A stretch of DNA of 56,642 bases from Clostridia bacterium (lineage in GTDB: Bacteria; Bacillota; Clostridia; Christensenellales; Borkfalkiaceae). A program made the translations under genes and the position numbers. Below are positions 9,151-17,292 of the stretch, in pieces. Under the pieces are notes generated by a model. The model was not told the DNA's origin. It did not search any database and worked only from the letters and a program-made list of their open reading frames with translations. Each line of letters begins with the position of its first letter. Position 1 is the first letter of the stretch. Location of the stretch: contig JAGAOR010000007.1 in assembly GCA_017623605.1 (NCBI GenBank), forward strand, positions 1-56,642, given 5' to 3'.

Positions 9151-9951
9151 ATGGCGTTTTTGGAAGTAAAAGATTTACGTAAAAATTTCGGCGATACGAA
9201 CGTTCTTAAAGGCGTATCCTTTGAAATGAACAAGGGCGAGGTGGTATCCGTTATCGGCTCTTCGGGCAACGGCAAAACCACCCTTTTGCGGTGCTTGAAT
9301 TTCTTGGAAACACCCGACGGCGGCTTAATTACCGTAGACGGGGCACAAATCTTCCCCGTGGAAACGACGAATAAAAAGAAATCACAATGCAACGCAAGGT
9401 TCGGTATGGTATTCCAAAATTTTAACCTCTTTCCGCAATACGACGCGCTTGAAAACGTTACACTTGCTATGAATCTTCGCGTGGAAAACGAGCTGAAGGA
9501 ACGCAAGATCAAGGGCGCGGAGAAAAAGCGTTTACGTAAAGAGGCGAAAGAAAAAAACGAGGAGCTTGCCAAATCGCTCCTCTCGCGCGTGGGGCTTGCC
9601 GATAAAATGGCAAATTACCCCTGCGAGCTTTCAGGCGGTCAACAACAGCGCGTGGCGATTGCGCGCGCGCTTGCTATGTCCCCCGATATACTCTGTTTCG
9701 ACGAGCCTACCTCCGCGCTCGATCCCGAACTGACGGGCGAGGTACTCAAGGTTATTAAAGGATTGATCGACGAGGGCAGAACGATTATTATCGTAACGCA
9801 CGAAATGGGGTTTGCGCGAAACGTTTCGGATAAAATTATTTTTATGGCTAACGGCGTGATCGAGGAAATAGGTACGCCCGAACAGATATTCGACCACCCC
9901 AAAAGTGAAAATACGAAAGCGTTTTTGGCAAAAGCCGACGAGCAGATATAA
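9151..9951 (+). CDS. Polar amino-acid ABC transporter ATP-binding protein
   Basis: The cytosolic ATPase of the transporter, 266 residues. Walker [10 protein letters not shown] at 36-44, a Q-loop [10 protein letters not shown] near 87-96, signature LSGGQQQR near 157-164, Walker [13 protein letters not shown] and the H-loop [12 protein letters not shown] strongly basic-acidic helical insertion ([19 protein letters not shown]) sits between the Q-loop and the signature, longer than in E. coli GlnQ. I chose the ATG at 9151 because AAGG lies 7 nt before it. An in-frame GTG at 9145 overlaps the permease stop. Confidence 0.94.
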   Translation: MAFLEVKDLRKNFGDTNVLKGVSFEMNKGEVVSVIGSSGNGKTTLLRCLNFLETPDGGLITVDGAQIFPVETTNKKKSQCNARFGMVFQNFNLFPQYDALENVTLAMNLRVENELKERKIKGAEKKRLRKEAKEKNEELAKSLLSRVGLADKMANYPCELSGGQQQRVAIARALAMSPDILCFDEPTSALDPELTGEVLKVIKGLIDEGRTIIIVTHEMGFARNVSDKIIFMANGVIEEIGTPEQIFDHPKSENTKAFLAKADEQI

Positions 9952-9963
9952 GAGGTGATAAAG

Positions 9964-10242
9964 ATGACGTTGAAAAAAGACGGCGAAATGCTCAAAGACC
10001 TTTATTCACAGCTAATCAAGATAGAAACGGAAGAGGAATGTGCTAAATTCTTGGGCGATCTTTGCACGGTTAAGGAATTAGAGTCGATGGCGCAACGCCT
10101 GCAAGCCGCAAAAATGCTACTCGACGGTAGAACCTATCAAGAAATTACCGCGCAAACGGACATCTCCTCCGCAACTCTTGCGCGCGTGTCTAAATGCGTG
10201 CGCTACGGCGACGGCGGGTATGAAAGTATTATTAAAAAGTGA
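9964..10242 (+). CDS. TrpR/YerC-like transcriptional regulator
   Basis: A 92-residue all-helical protein of the Trp-repressor superfamily (YerC/YecD branch): an N-terminal dimerisation region, LCTVKELESMAQRLQAAKML, then a helix-turn-helix (YQEITAQTDISSATLARVSKCV) and the family ending YGDGGYESII. AGAGG at 9951-9955 points to the ATG at 9964 rather than the overlapping GTG at 9955. It is the last gene of the amino-acid ABC operon, 12 nt after the ATPase, and is followed by a strong terminator. This makes it a likely local regulator of the operon through the palindrome at 7558-7575; a ligand is not readable. Confidence 0.88.
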   Translation: MTLKKDGEMLKDLYSQLIKIETEEECAKFLGDLCTVKELESMAQRLQAAKMLLDGRTYQEITAQTDISSATLARVSKCVRYGDGGYESIIKK

Positions 10243-10245
10243 ATG

Positions 10246-10280
10246 AAAAAAAGGTTGTCCGAATCGAACAACCTTTTTTT
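10246..10280. terminator. Bidirectional terminator between the ABC operon and hppA
   Basis: AAAAAAAGGTTGT (10246-10258) pairs with ACAACCTTTTTTT (10268-10280). Each strand ends in a T-run, serving the convergent genes. Confidence 0.9.
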
Positions 10281-10293
10281 GATTGCTTGTTTT

Positions 10294-12465
10294 TTACAGT
10301 AAGCTTAAAAGCCAACCCATAACGTTGAAGTTTGCAAATACCGCCACGCAAACGAGCGACACCGTGCTCATAATTTTAATCAAAATATCGAGCGAAGGAC
10401 CGACCGTATCTTTGAGCGGATCGCCGACCGTATCGCCGACGATTGCCGCGTCGTGCGTTGCCGTACCTTTGCCTTCGCCCTCTACGCCGCCCGCTTCGAT
10501 AAACTTCTTCGCGTTATCCCACGCGCCGCCTGCGTTGCCCGTGAAGATCGCGAGCATAATCGCCGAAAGCGTTGCACCGATCAACACGCCGCCGACGAAG
10601 TACGCGCCGAACAAGAAGCCGCAAACAACGGGGAAGGCGATCGCAACGATCGCGGGCGCGATCATCTCTTTTAACGCGCCTTGCGAAGAGATCGTGATAC
10701 ATCTCGTGTAATCGGGACGTCCCGTGCCGTCTAAAATGCCAGGGATTTCCTTAAACTGACGACGAACCTCCGTAACCATATTTCTCGCCGCTTTCGCCAC
10801 CGAATTGATGAGCATACCGCTAAATAAATACGGAAGCGCCGCACCCACTACTGCACCGACGAGTACGTCGCGCGAGATAATATTCAAAAGTAGATTTTCC
10901 ATAAACGAATACAGATAGCTACTCATCATAGAAACGGTTGCAAGCGCAGCCGAGCCGATTGCAAAGCCCTTGCCGATTGCCGCCGTCGTGTTACCCACGC
11001 TATCCAGCTTATCCGTGATCGTGCGCACCTCTTTATCGAGCCCGCTCATTTCCGCAATACCGCCAGCGTTATCGCTAATCGGACCGTAGGTGTCTACGGA
11101 AACGGTCGTTGCTACGAAGCAAAGCATACCCATTGCCCCGCAACCTACGCCGTACATACCGCCGAGCGCGTAGCAAATAAAGATTGCCGCGCCAAGACAT
11201 ACGACGGGAAGCATACAGGAAATCATACCCGTTGCCATACCCTGCGTGATCGTGAGCGCAGGTCCTTCCTTACTCGCGCGAGCGATCTTTTTCGTAGGCT
11301 TATAATCGTAGCTCGTGTAGTATTCGGAAATGATACCAATTACGATACCTACCGCAATACCGACAGCCGCCGCCACCCAAGGCGTGAGCTTACCGAGCGT
11401 AAAGCCTGCCGCTTTAAACGCCGCGTCCTCAAAGCCGTTAAAGAAGAAGAAACAAAGCACGAAACCGAAAAGGATTGCAAGCCCTGCCGATATGTACGTT
11501 GCCAAATTCAGCTCCAAGTGCGGATCGTCGGAAAGCTTTTTCTTGAAAAGCGGGAACGCGATTCCGAGCACGCAAGAAATCAAGCCGATTCCTGCAAACA
11601 AAATGGGGAACATTACCATTCTCGTATACAAAGCAACGGGGATCAAGGCACTATGTGTAAACAACTCGATTGCGAGGATCGCGCAAGACATAACCGCGCC
11701 CACGTAGCTCTCCAAAAGGTCTGCACCCAAACCTGCTACGTCGCCAACGTTATCGCCTACGTTATCGGCAATCGTCGCGGGGTTTCTCGGATCGTCCTCG
11801 GGAATGTGCGCTTCCGTTTTTCCAACGAGATCCGCGCCCATATCCGCCGCTTTCGTATAGATACCGCCGCCAACGCGGTTAAACATAGCGATAATTGAAC
11901 AACCGAGCGCATACCCCGAAAGGATCAGCGACAACGAATAGCTCTGCCCCGTGATCGGGTTGATATTCGTTTTTACCACGCCTGCCGCTACGGGCTCTAA
12001 CATACCCATACCAACACCGAATACGAAATATACGATCAAAATACCCAAAAGCGCGAAACCCGCTACGCAAAGTCCCATAACCGAACCGCCACGGAACGCC
12101 ACCTTCACCGTTTTGCCCGTGTTACGGGTGTTATTTGCCTCGTTCGCCACGCGCACGTTCGCGTACGTCGCGATCTTCATACCAATCAAGCCCGCCGACG
12201 CACTCATTACCGCGCCGATTACGAACGCCACGCCCGTTTCCCAGGAAATGACGAGCCCTAAAAGCACGGCGATCGCGCTACCTATCATCGCTACGATTTT
12301 ATATTCGTAACGAATGAACGCGTTCGCCCCCTCTCTGATCGCCGCCGCGATCTCTTGCATACGCTCCGTTCCCTCTTTCATTTTCCGAACGAGATAAAAA
12401 TTGAGCGCGGCAAAAGCTACCGCTAACACGACGGCAAAAAATACGATTAACATTAAAAAATTCAT
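10294..12465 (-). CDS. hppA: Membrane-bound ion-pumping pyrophosphatase, K+-dependent type
   Basis: Hydrolyses pyrophosphate and pumps Na+ or H+ across the cytoplasmic membrane. The 723 residues form about 16 membrane helices. The active-site segments are KAADMGADLVGKTE at 205-218, EDDPRNPATIADNVGDNVGD at 223-242, and SDNAGGIAEM near 464-473. At the position that separates subfamilies the sequence reads GNTTAA (491-496). Alanine there marks K+-dependent enzymes; K+-independent ones have lysine. Many clostridial members pump Na+, but the ion cannot be settled by eye. GGAGG lies before the ATG and a promoter lies at 12509-12537. Recovering energy from biosynthetic PPi suits an energy-limited anaerobe. 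Confidence 0.96.
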   Translation of the reverse strand: MNFLMLIVFFAVVLAVAFAALNFYLVRKMKEGTERMQEIAAAIREGANAFIRYEYKIVAMIGSAIAVLLGLVISWETGVAFVIGAVMSASAGLIGMKIATYANVRVANEANNTRNTGKTVKVAFRGGSVMGLCVAGFALLGILIVYFVFGVGMGMLEPVAAGVVKTNINPITGQSYSLSLILSGYALGCSIIAMFNRVGGGIYTKAADMGADLVGKTEAHIPEDDPRNPATIADNVGDNVGDVAGLGADLLESYVGAVMSCAILAIELFTHSALIPVALYTRMVMFPILFAGIGLISCVLGIAFPLFKKKLSDDPHLELNLATYISAGLAILFGFVLCFFFFNGFEDAAFKAAGFTLGKLTPWVAAAVGIAVGIVIGIISEYYTSYDYKPTKKIARASKEGPALTITQGMATGMISCMLPVVCLGAAIFICYALGGMYGVGCGAMGMLCFVATTVSVDTYGPISDNAGGIAEMSGLDKEVRTITDKLDSVGNTTAAIGKGFAIGSAALATVSMMSSYLYSFMENLLLNIISRDVLVGAVVGAALPYLFSGMLINSVAKAARNMVTEVRRQFKEIPGILDGTGRPDYTRCITISSQGALKEMIAPAIVAIAFPVVCGFLFGAYFVGGVLIGATLSAIMLAIFTGNAGGAWDNAKKFIEAGGVEGEGKGTATHDAAIVGDTVGDPLKDTVGPSLDILIKIMSTVSLVCVAVFANFNVMGWLLSLL

Positions 12466-12508
12466 AAAAACCTCCTGCCTTTTTGGGTTTTCACCCTAAT
12501 CTTGTTAC

Positions 12509-12537
12509 AGTATACAAGAAATCGCCGAAAAAGTCAA
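12509..12537 (-). promoter_or_regulatory. Promoter of hppA
   Basis: TTGACT (12537-12532), 17 nt, TATACT (12514-12509). Confidence 0.75.
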
Positions 12538-12541
12538 ATAA

Positions 12542-12575
12542 AAAGCGGGCGGTTTTTGTCAAAATCGCCCGCTTT
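12542..12575 (-). terminator. Terminator of the small lipoprotein gene
   Basis: AAAGCGGGCG (12542-12551) pairs with CGCCCGCTTT (12566-12575), with further A/T pairing inside. On the minus strand it is followed by TTTTTATTT, just before the hppA -35 box. Confidence 0.75.
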
Positions 12576-12655
12576 ACAGCATTTACGAAAGATTGTAACA
12601 TTTTTTTGAAAGAATTACGGAGGCTTTTTCGCCGTCCGTTTTTTCCTTTCGTCGA

Positions 12656-12874
12656 TTATTTGTCGAAGTTATCTACGAATTCTTGACCGTATTTTTCAAT
12701 CGCGTGTACGAGACAAAGCTCTACGTCCTCTTCGTATTGCACGACCGAGATCTTGGCATCACATTCCTTGTGATCGCAAACACCGTCGTCGTGCGGTTCG
12801 CCGCAACCTGCAAAACAGAAAAGCGCAGCAGTCGTCGCCAATACGGAAACGAGAATGGTTCTTATTTTTTTCAT
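12656..12874 (-). CDS. Very small cysteine-containing lipoprotein, 72 residues
   Basis: A signal peptide with lipobox FAGC at about residues 21-24 leaves a mature lipoprotein of only 49 residues. It contains a CDHKEC segment and a later LCLVHA segment, so three mature cysteines plus two histidines could bind a metal (a partial zinc-ribbon-like pattern, inference). The acidic C-terminus ends FVDNFDK. AGGAGG precedes the ATG, and the promoter at 12908-12936 matches consensus at both hexamers, which suggests high expression. It sits beside the non-coding region at 13-14 kb. I know no close family. Confidence 0.8.
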   Translation of the reverse strand: MKKIRTILVSVLATTAALFCFAGCGEPHDDGVCDHKECDAKISVVQYEEDVELCLVHAIEKYGQEFVDNFDK

Positions 12875-12907
12875 ATCGGAAAACCTCCTAAAATTTATTC
12901 TGTTATT

Positions 12908-12936
12908 ATTATAACACGCAAAAGAAGTTTTGTCAA
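12908..12936 (-). promoter_or_regulatory. Perfect-consensus promoter of the small lipoprotein
   Basis: TTGACA (12936-12931), exactly 17 nt, TATAAT (12913-12908). Confidence 0.88.
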
Positions 12937-13058
12937 GCGTTCAACTCGTTTTCCTTTTGCTCGCTTGGGGCAAATCATAAATAAAAAATTGTTCGTTTTC
13001 ACAAAAAATGTTCTTTTCGTTACAGAAAAAATTTTTTGAAAAATTTTTAAACGTTTTC

Positions 13059-13087
13059 TTTACTTTTCCTTTCGCCTATGTTAAAAT
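13059..13087 (+). promoter_or_regulatory. Candidate promoter of a plus-strand small RNA
   Basis: TTTACT (13059-13064), 17 nt, TAAAAT (13082-13087). No protein gene follows; a series of hairpins does. Confidence 0.5.
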
Positions 13088-13093
13088 ATATTC

Positions 13094-13255
13094 GTAAATC
13101 AGTTGCGGATCGCAACGAAATAAATACGCTCATCATTTTCCCCCTTATCATATAGGTAATCGGCTTGGAATCGCAAGATTTCGAGCCGATTATCGTTTTG
13201 GGTGCAATGCAAAAACGATCCCCTGCGCTTCCTCGCGCAGGGGTATACTTTTTTT
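13094..13255 (+). ncRNA. Candidate structured small RNA of about 160 nt
   Basis: Between the promoter above and a hairpin plus T7 tract lie four stems: GTTGC/GCAAC (13102-13116), a 9-bp TAATCGGCT/AGCCGATTA stem with an inner GCAA-capped helix (13157-13192), TCGTTTT/AAAACGA (13193-13218) and the terminator. No plus-strand protein is credible here. The hairpins are near-symmetric, so they could instead belong to a minus-strand transcript. A 29-codon minus-strand frame (13136-13047) with GGGGG before its start overlaps the 5' part and is a competing reading. Confidence 0.4.
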
Positions 13256-13922
13256 CTTTGTTTTCATATTCAGTTGTAAGGGCGTTCTATCTTTCCGATC
13301 CGCGTTTTTTCGAACTCAATTTCCTTGCGAATATTTCGCGCCTTTACCTTTTGCAGATCTCTTATTTTTCACGCCCCTTATGCTGCGTGTTCATTGGACT
13401 AATCTCCTTTTTTCACTTCTTTGTTAAAGTACCGCTTTGTCCGACTAAAAATCATCTCCGTCGCACCTCCTTTAACCGTTTTTTCCTTTTTCTGCTTCCC
13501 CAACTCGGGCTAACCTAAACCGTTGGAGTATCCTCGGTAATCATCTCGACTGCTCGCTCCTATCTTTATTTCCCGCCTCTATCGCTTGGCGGACGCGCGT
13601 TCCGAACAAAACCTTGATTTCGTCAAATTCATTCGTCGTTCGTGCCTTATCAATACCCTTCCTGCTTTTTCAAGCCCTCGCGTTCGCCTACCGAGTGCTC
13701 GTCAGCTCTCCATCTGCCCCGCTTTCGGAAACGTTATTGATATTCCTCCTGATCTTGGTAAGGAATCATCGCTTTTCGTACCCTCCTTGCCTTTTATTTC
13801 TTCGCCGTGTCCCGACGGCACTTTGCCACAACCTTTGCGGCGATCGCTAATTGTGCATTGGCGTTTCTCCATTGTTATTTTTGAAAGATTGAAACATTTT
13901 TTGTGTTTCCCTTTCTCTTTGT
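13211..13922 (-). ncRNA. Large structured non-coding RNA candidate, about 710 nt (ROOL/OLE/GOLLD-like size class)
   Basis: A strong minus-strand promoter (13956-13929) starts a purine-rich transcript with no credible open frame, ending at the GC hairpin at 13220-13243. Its complementary segments form many stems: GCCGT/ACGGC (13804-13819), CACAA/TTGTG (13827-13855), a long-range TATCAATA/TATTGATA pair spanning 95 nt (13648-13742), CCGCC/GGCGG (13573-13592), CTCCAAC/GTTGGGG (13498-13528), GTTAAAG/CTTTAAC enclosing GAC/GTC pairing (13433-13476) and GCGAA/TTCGC (13327-13339). A-rich linkers join them. Length, composition and isolation resemble the large ornate bacterial RNAs ROOL, OLE and GOLLD. 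ROOL is my best guess. It lacks the hallmarks I would look for in RNase P, tmRNA, SRP RNA and 6S RNA. Which family, if any, needs a covariance search. Confidence 0.65.
13220..13255. terminator. Shared hairpin at the ends of two candidate RNAs
   Basis: CCCCTGCGC (13220-13228) pairs perfectly with GCGCAGGGG (13235-13243). On the plus strand TATAC then seven T follow. On the minus strand ATCG then five T follow, so it could end transcripts from both sides. Confidence 0.7.
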
Positions 13923-13928
13923 ACTTCT

Positions 13929-13956
13929 ATTATAGCACAAATTTTTCATTTGTCAA
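13929..13956 (-). promoter_or_regulatory. Promoter of the large non-coding RNA
   Basis: TTGACA (13956-13951), 16 nt, TATAAT (13934-13929), with GTGC before the -10. Both hexamers are perfect. No ORF with an RBS follows. Confidence 0.85.
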
Positions 13957-14000
13957 GCGTTTTTGGAAAAAAAATTAAAAAAATTTTTTGCAACGAAAAA

Positions 14001-14019
14001 GGCGGGCTTTTCGCCCGCC
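14001..14019 (-). terminator. Terminator of the mreB-like operon
   Basis: GGCGGGC (14001-14007) pairs with GCCCGCC (14013-14019). On the minus strand TTTTT follows. It separates mreB from the large RNA promoter. Confidence 0.85.
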
Positions 14020-14035
14020 TAATCTAATACTTTAT

Positions 14036-15046
14036 TTAATCGTCGATTTCTTTACCGAATTGGGTTAATAAATCCTTATCCCGCACGACCGCGCCGCCGC
14101 CGAGTACCGTTGCAAATTGCGGTTCTTCGCACACGTGATAGCGCATTTCCAGCTTTGCGCCGATATATTGCGGTAAATAGGGAATTTTCATCACCCCGCC
14201 CGATAAGAACACGCCGTTTCTATTCACCGTTGCCGCCACCTCTGCGGGTAATTTTTTAAGCACCGCGCCCGCGTATTCAAGAATTTTATCCACGTAGCCG
14301 CGCAAGCAATCGGCTATATCCGTCGCTTGGACGGAGGATGCGGCAGGGCGAAGCGTTTCCACGGAGCTACCCTCCGCCACGATCGCGCCGCGCGCGGCAG
14401 GCGAAAACGAGCCGATCTCGTTTTTAATCCGTTCCGCCGTCAACGCCCCGATCCGCAGTTTATTCACTTTCGCTACTCTTTGTAAAACGTGCGAATCCAT
14501 ATTATTCCCGCCGATGTTCATAGAAAGCCCCGCGATAATGCCGTCTGCCGACACTACTGCAACGTTGGTTACGCCGCCGCCTATATCTATACAGAACACG
14601 GGATCGGAATCGGTTAAAATCGCACCCGCGCCCACCGCCGCCAAATACGGCTGTTCGACGAAATATACCCGTTTAAGCCCACATTCTTCTGCCAAAAGCA
14701 TATAATTGGAAAGTACGCGATCGCTCGCACCACAAGGCACGGAAAGCAAAATTTGTGCGCGGGAAAGCGCGGAGGCTTTCACGCCCACGCGCGATAAAAA
14801 TTCGCCGAGCATTGCCGCTGCAAGTCGCATATCCACGATCTCGCCCTCGTAAACGGGGTAAATAATACTCGTATATTCCGCGGTTTTGCCGATCAGACTT
14901 TTTGCCTCCTTCCCGATCGCTTTTACGTCCCGTTCCTCGCCCGCCACCGCCACGCAGGACGGTTCGGCAAGCACGATACCGCTACTCGTATCCGCACGGT
15001 AAATTTTCGTTACCGACGAGCCCAAATCAATCGCAAGCTTCCACAT
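14036..15046 (-). CDS. MreB/Mbl-like actin-family cell-shape protein
   Basis: A bacterial actin-fold ATPase of 336 residues, the usual MreB length. MreB polymers on the inner membrane guide lateral wall synthesis. Seen: phosphate-1 motif DLGSSVTKI at 7-15, the PCGASDR segment, EQPYLAAVGAG, phosphate-2 DIGGGVTNVAVV near 148-159, NIGGNNMD, and the adenosine-binding LSGGVMKIPYL near the C-terminus. The first motif differs from the common DLGTAN, so this is a divergent paralogue. No mreC or mreD is nearby. Maf lies directly upstream (51 nt), a pairing also common in other Firmicutes. Confidence 0.88.
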   Translation of the reverse strand: MWKLAIDLGSSVTKIYRADTSSGIVLAEPSCVAVAGEERDVKAIGKEAKSLIGKTAEYTSIIYPVYEGEIVDMRLAAAMLGEFLSRVGVKASALSRAQILLSVPCGASDRVLSNYMLLAEECGLKRVYFVEQPYLAAVGAGAILTDSDPVFCIDIGGGVTNVAVVSADGIIAGLSMNIGGNNMDSHVLQRVAKVNKLRIGALTAERIKNEIGSFSPAARGAIVAEGSSVETLRPAASSVQATDIADCLRGYVDKILEYAGAVLKKLPAEVAATVNRNGVFLSGGVMKIPYLPQYIGAKLEMRYHVCEEPQFATVLGGGAVVRDKDLLTQFGKEIDD

Positions 15047-15096
15047 ACTTTTCTCTCCTTATTCATTTCATACCTGCCCGCTTGTTTTTCCGTTCG

Positions 15097-15663
15097 TCAA
15101 ATACCTGCCTGCTTGATCATACGCGCGCAAAGCTCCACCGGCAAGCCGATTACGTTGGATAAGCTGCCCTCGATCGAACGCACCAAGCCGCCGTCTTGAA
15201 TCCCGTATGCACCCGCCTTATCCATAGGCGAACCCGTTTTTACGTAGGCTTCGATCTGCGAAGCGGAAAGCGTTTCAAAATGCACCAGCGTACGATCGGA
15301 AGCGACGAGCGTTTCCCGTTTTCCTGCTTTGGGATAGGAAATACATACCCCCGTGAACACCTCGTGAGATCTCCCCGACAGAGCGGCGAGCATACGCTTT
15401 GCCTCTGCCTCGTCCTTGGGCTTTCCAAGCGTTTTGCCGTCTAAACACACGATCGTGTCCGCGCCGAGCACGGCTTTCCCGTTTGCTTCGGAGCGGGAAG
15501 CCACCTCCGTCGCCTTTTGCGCGGCGAGTGCTTCCACGAGTCTTGCGCCCGTAAGAGCGTGTAAATCTTCTTCGCCTTGGGCGGGCATAATTTCAAAATT
15601 TTCAATTAGTTCGCCGAGCAATTCTTTTCGCCGCGGCGACGCGCTTGCCAAAATCCATTCCAT
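15097..15663 (-). CDS. maf: Maf-type nucleoside triphosphate pyrophosphatase
   Basis: Hydrolyses non-canonical or modified nucleoside triphosphates to monophosphates. In B. subtilis Maf is linked to septum inhibition. The 188 residues open with ILASASPRRKELL at 4-16, then GADTIVCLDGKTLGKP, an ALSGRSHEVFTGVC strand-turn region and GAYGIQDGG, all conserved in the family. There is only a weak RBS. The gene starts just after the ppx terminator hairpin and its own promoter is not obvious. It is read toward mreB, probably as one transcript. Confidence 0.94.
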   Translation of the reverse strand: MEWILASASPRRKELLGELIENFEIMPAQGEEDLHALTGARLVEALAAQKATEVASRSEANGKAVLGADTIVCLDGKTLGKPKDEAEAKRMLAALSGRSHEVFTGVCISYPKAGKRETLVASDRTLVHFETLSASQIEAYVKTGSPMDKAGAYGIQDGGLVRSIEGSLSNVIGLPVELCARMIKQAGI

Positions 15664-15671
15664 ATCTATCT

Positions 15672-15699
15672 AAAAAGCCGCTCGTCGTAAGCGGCTTTT
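15672..15699. terminator. Terminator between ppx and maf
   Basis: AAAAGCCGC (15673-15681) pairs with GCGGCTTTT (15691-15699). On the minus strand it ends GGCTTTTTAG right before maf. Confidence 0.8.
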
Positions 15700-15706
15700 C
15701 CTCTTT

Positions 15707-17218
15707 TTACAAAATTTCGAGATTTTTTCTAAACGCGCGCTTAAATTCGGGGTTCGCCGAAGCCGCGTCGCGAAGTTCGAGCGACGCGTCGCCCGCCACT
15801 TCCGTTTTCATAATCACGGAATCGCCGAGTACGTCGCAATTCAAGCCCGTTACCATACCGCACCGCGTTCTGTCAAGACTTTCCGCAAGGCGCAAGAGTA
15901 CGCCCAACTTCTTCACGGCATCGAAATCGTCCTCGTTTACTACGTCTTTATATTTTTGCCATTCGGACATAGGAATATTCTCGCCGTTATGACACCCCGC
16001 CACGAATGCCGCAATTACGATTTCGCGGTGCGTTGCACCGTAGATTGCCGAATTTAAAATTACGTACCTGCTGTGCTTTGCGTGGTTATAAAAACGCATA
16101 CATTGCCCCACGTCGTGCGCGTACGCCGCAATCTTCAAAATTTTCAGATACTGCCTTGAAAATTTATGCAATACGCGCAACTGTTTGAACAGCTGAATGG
16201 AAAGTTGAATGACGTGCTCCACGTGTTTTACGTCGCAACCGGCGTATTTGACGAGCGTATCAAGACTGAACGAAAGTACGTCGGAAATAGGCTTTTCTTG
16301 CGTAATGGGCAACGCCTGATTAACCAAAAGTCCCTCGCGAAGTCCGCAACTGCCGATCGTGAACATCTTAATATTCATATAGGAAATGAACGACTTCACG
16401 ATCGCCGCCGCCGCAGGCATAATGTCCGCGCGGTGCGGGGAAAGTCCCTTAATCTTCTTGCGCTTGTCCACGTCCAAGCAGCGGAGCATATCGTAGATTC
16501 CGATAAAATCCTCGTCCGCAATTTTATAATTGTGGGGCGTGTCGAGGGGATATTTGCGCACGAGCTTGTTAATTTTAAACAAGTTCCGAAACGATCCGCC
16601 CACGCCGATCATCTGTACTTCGGGATCGACTTCTTTCAGCCAATCAATCTTTTTGAGCTGTTCGGTGAAAAATTCTTCCACGTGCGCCGCCGCTTCCTGC
16701 GGGGTTGGATCACTCTTAAAAAGATCGGTAAGCGTTACTGCGCCAAAGGGCAAGGACGCGTAATTGAGCAAATTTCTACGGTTATAATAAATGATTTTCG
16801 TGCTTCCACCGCCGATTTCGAGAATCAAGCCCTTGGGAATATCCATAGAGTTGATCACCCCGCGATAGACGAGCATTGCTTCCTCTTCCTCCGACAGTAC
16901 GCGAACGGTGATGTTGCAGGAAACTTGAATTTCGTCGAGGAAAGAGCGTTGGTTTTTCGCCTTGCGCACCGCCGCCGTTCCCACCGCAATAATCCGCTCT
17001 ACGCCGCTTGCGTCGCAAAGTCGTTTAAACGTTTTCAACGTTTTGATCGTTTCCGCGATCCGTTGCGGCTTTAAAAAGCCGTCGCGATCCATATCCTGTC
17101 CCAGACGAACACTCTCTTTGAGTTCGTCCACCACCATATACCTACCTTCGGTGAACAATTCCGCGATCACCAGTCTTGCCGTGTTTGAGCCTAAATCAAT
17201 AATACCGATTTTTTCCAC
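15707..17218 (-). CDS. ppx: Exopolyphosphatase / guanosine pentaphosphatase family protein with HD domain
   Basis: 503 residues starting at a GTG with AGGATAGG before it. The N-terminal ASKHA half carries IDLGSNTARLVI at 6-17, SEEEEAMLVYRG and LEIGGGSTKII. The C-terminal third is an HD-type helical domain with AYAHDVGQCMRFYNHAKHSRYVI. Members release phosphate from polyphosphate or convert pppGpp to ppGpp, and which one this does cannot be told by eye. It has its own promoter at 17264-17292 and a terminator after it. In the same window the membrane pyrophosphatase also handles condensed phosphates. Confidence 0.93.
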   Translation of the reverse strand: MEKIGIIDLGSNTARLVIAELFTEGRYMVVDELKESVRLGQDMDRDGFLKPQRIAETIKTLKTFKRLCDASGVERIIAVGTAAVRKAKNQRSFLDEIQVSCNITVRVLSEEEEAMLVYRGVINSMDIPKGLILEIGGGSTKIIYYNRRNLLNYASLPFGAVTLTDLFKSDPTPQEAAAHVEEFFTEQLKKIDWLKEVDPEVQMIGVGGSFRNLFKINKLVRKYPLDTPHNYKIADEDFIGIYDMLRCLDVDKRKKIKGLSPHRADIMPAAAAIVKSFISYMNIKMFTIGSCGLREGLLVNQALPITQEKPISDVLSFSLDTLVKYAGCDVKHVEHVIQLSIQLFKQLRVLHKFSRQYLKILKIAAYAHDVGQCMRFYNHAKHSRYVILNSAIYGATHREIVIAAFVAGCHNGENIPMSEWQKYKDVVNEDDFDAVKKLGVLLRLAESLDRTRCGMVTGLNCDVLGDSVIMKTEVAGDASLELRDAASANPEFKRAFRKNLEIL

Positions 17219-17263
17219 TTTTTACCTATCCTTATTCGTGATTACCGAAAAACATTTTCCCAT

Positions 17264-17292
17264 AGTTTACCACATAAAATCGGTTTTGTAAA
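17264..17292 (-). promoter_or_regulatory. Promoter of ppx
   Basis: TTTACA (17292-17287), 17 nt, TAAACT (17269-17264). Confidence 0.65.

Noticed and set aside
13211..13922. RNase P RNA, tmRNA, SRP RNA or 6S RNA as identity of the large RNA
   Set aside because: I could not find the GAGGAAAGUCC-type P4 segment, the tmRNA tag frame and CCA end, the SRP GGAAG/AGCAGCC core, or a 6S-like open-complex bubble; length also argues against most.
13211..13922. Group II intron
   Set aside because: No domain V hairpin with its AGC and GAAA features, and no reverse transcriptase.
13165..13978. Two plus-strand open frames of 117 and 130 codons in the non-coding gap
   Set aside because: No RBS, low-complexity Phe/Leu/Ser/Arg composition, and the opposite strand has a strong promoter followed by structured RNA.
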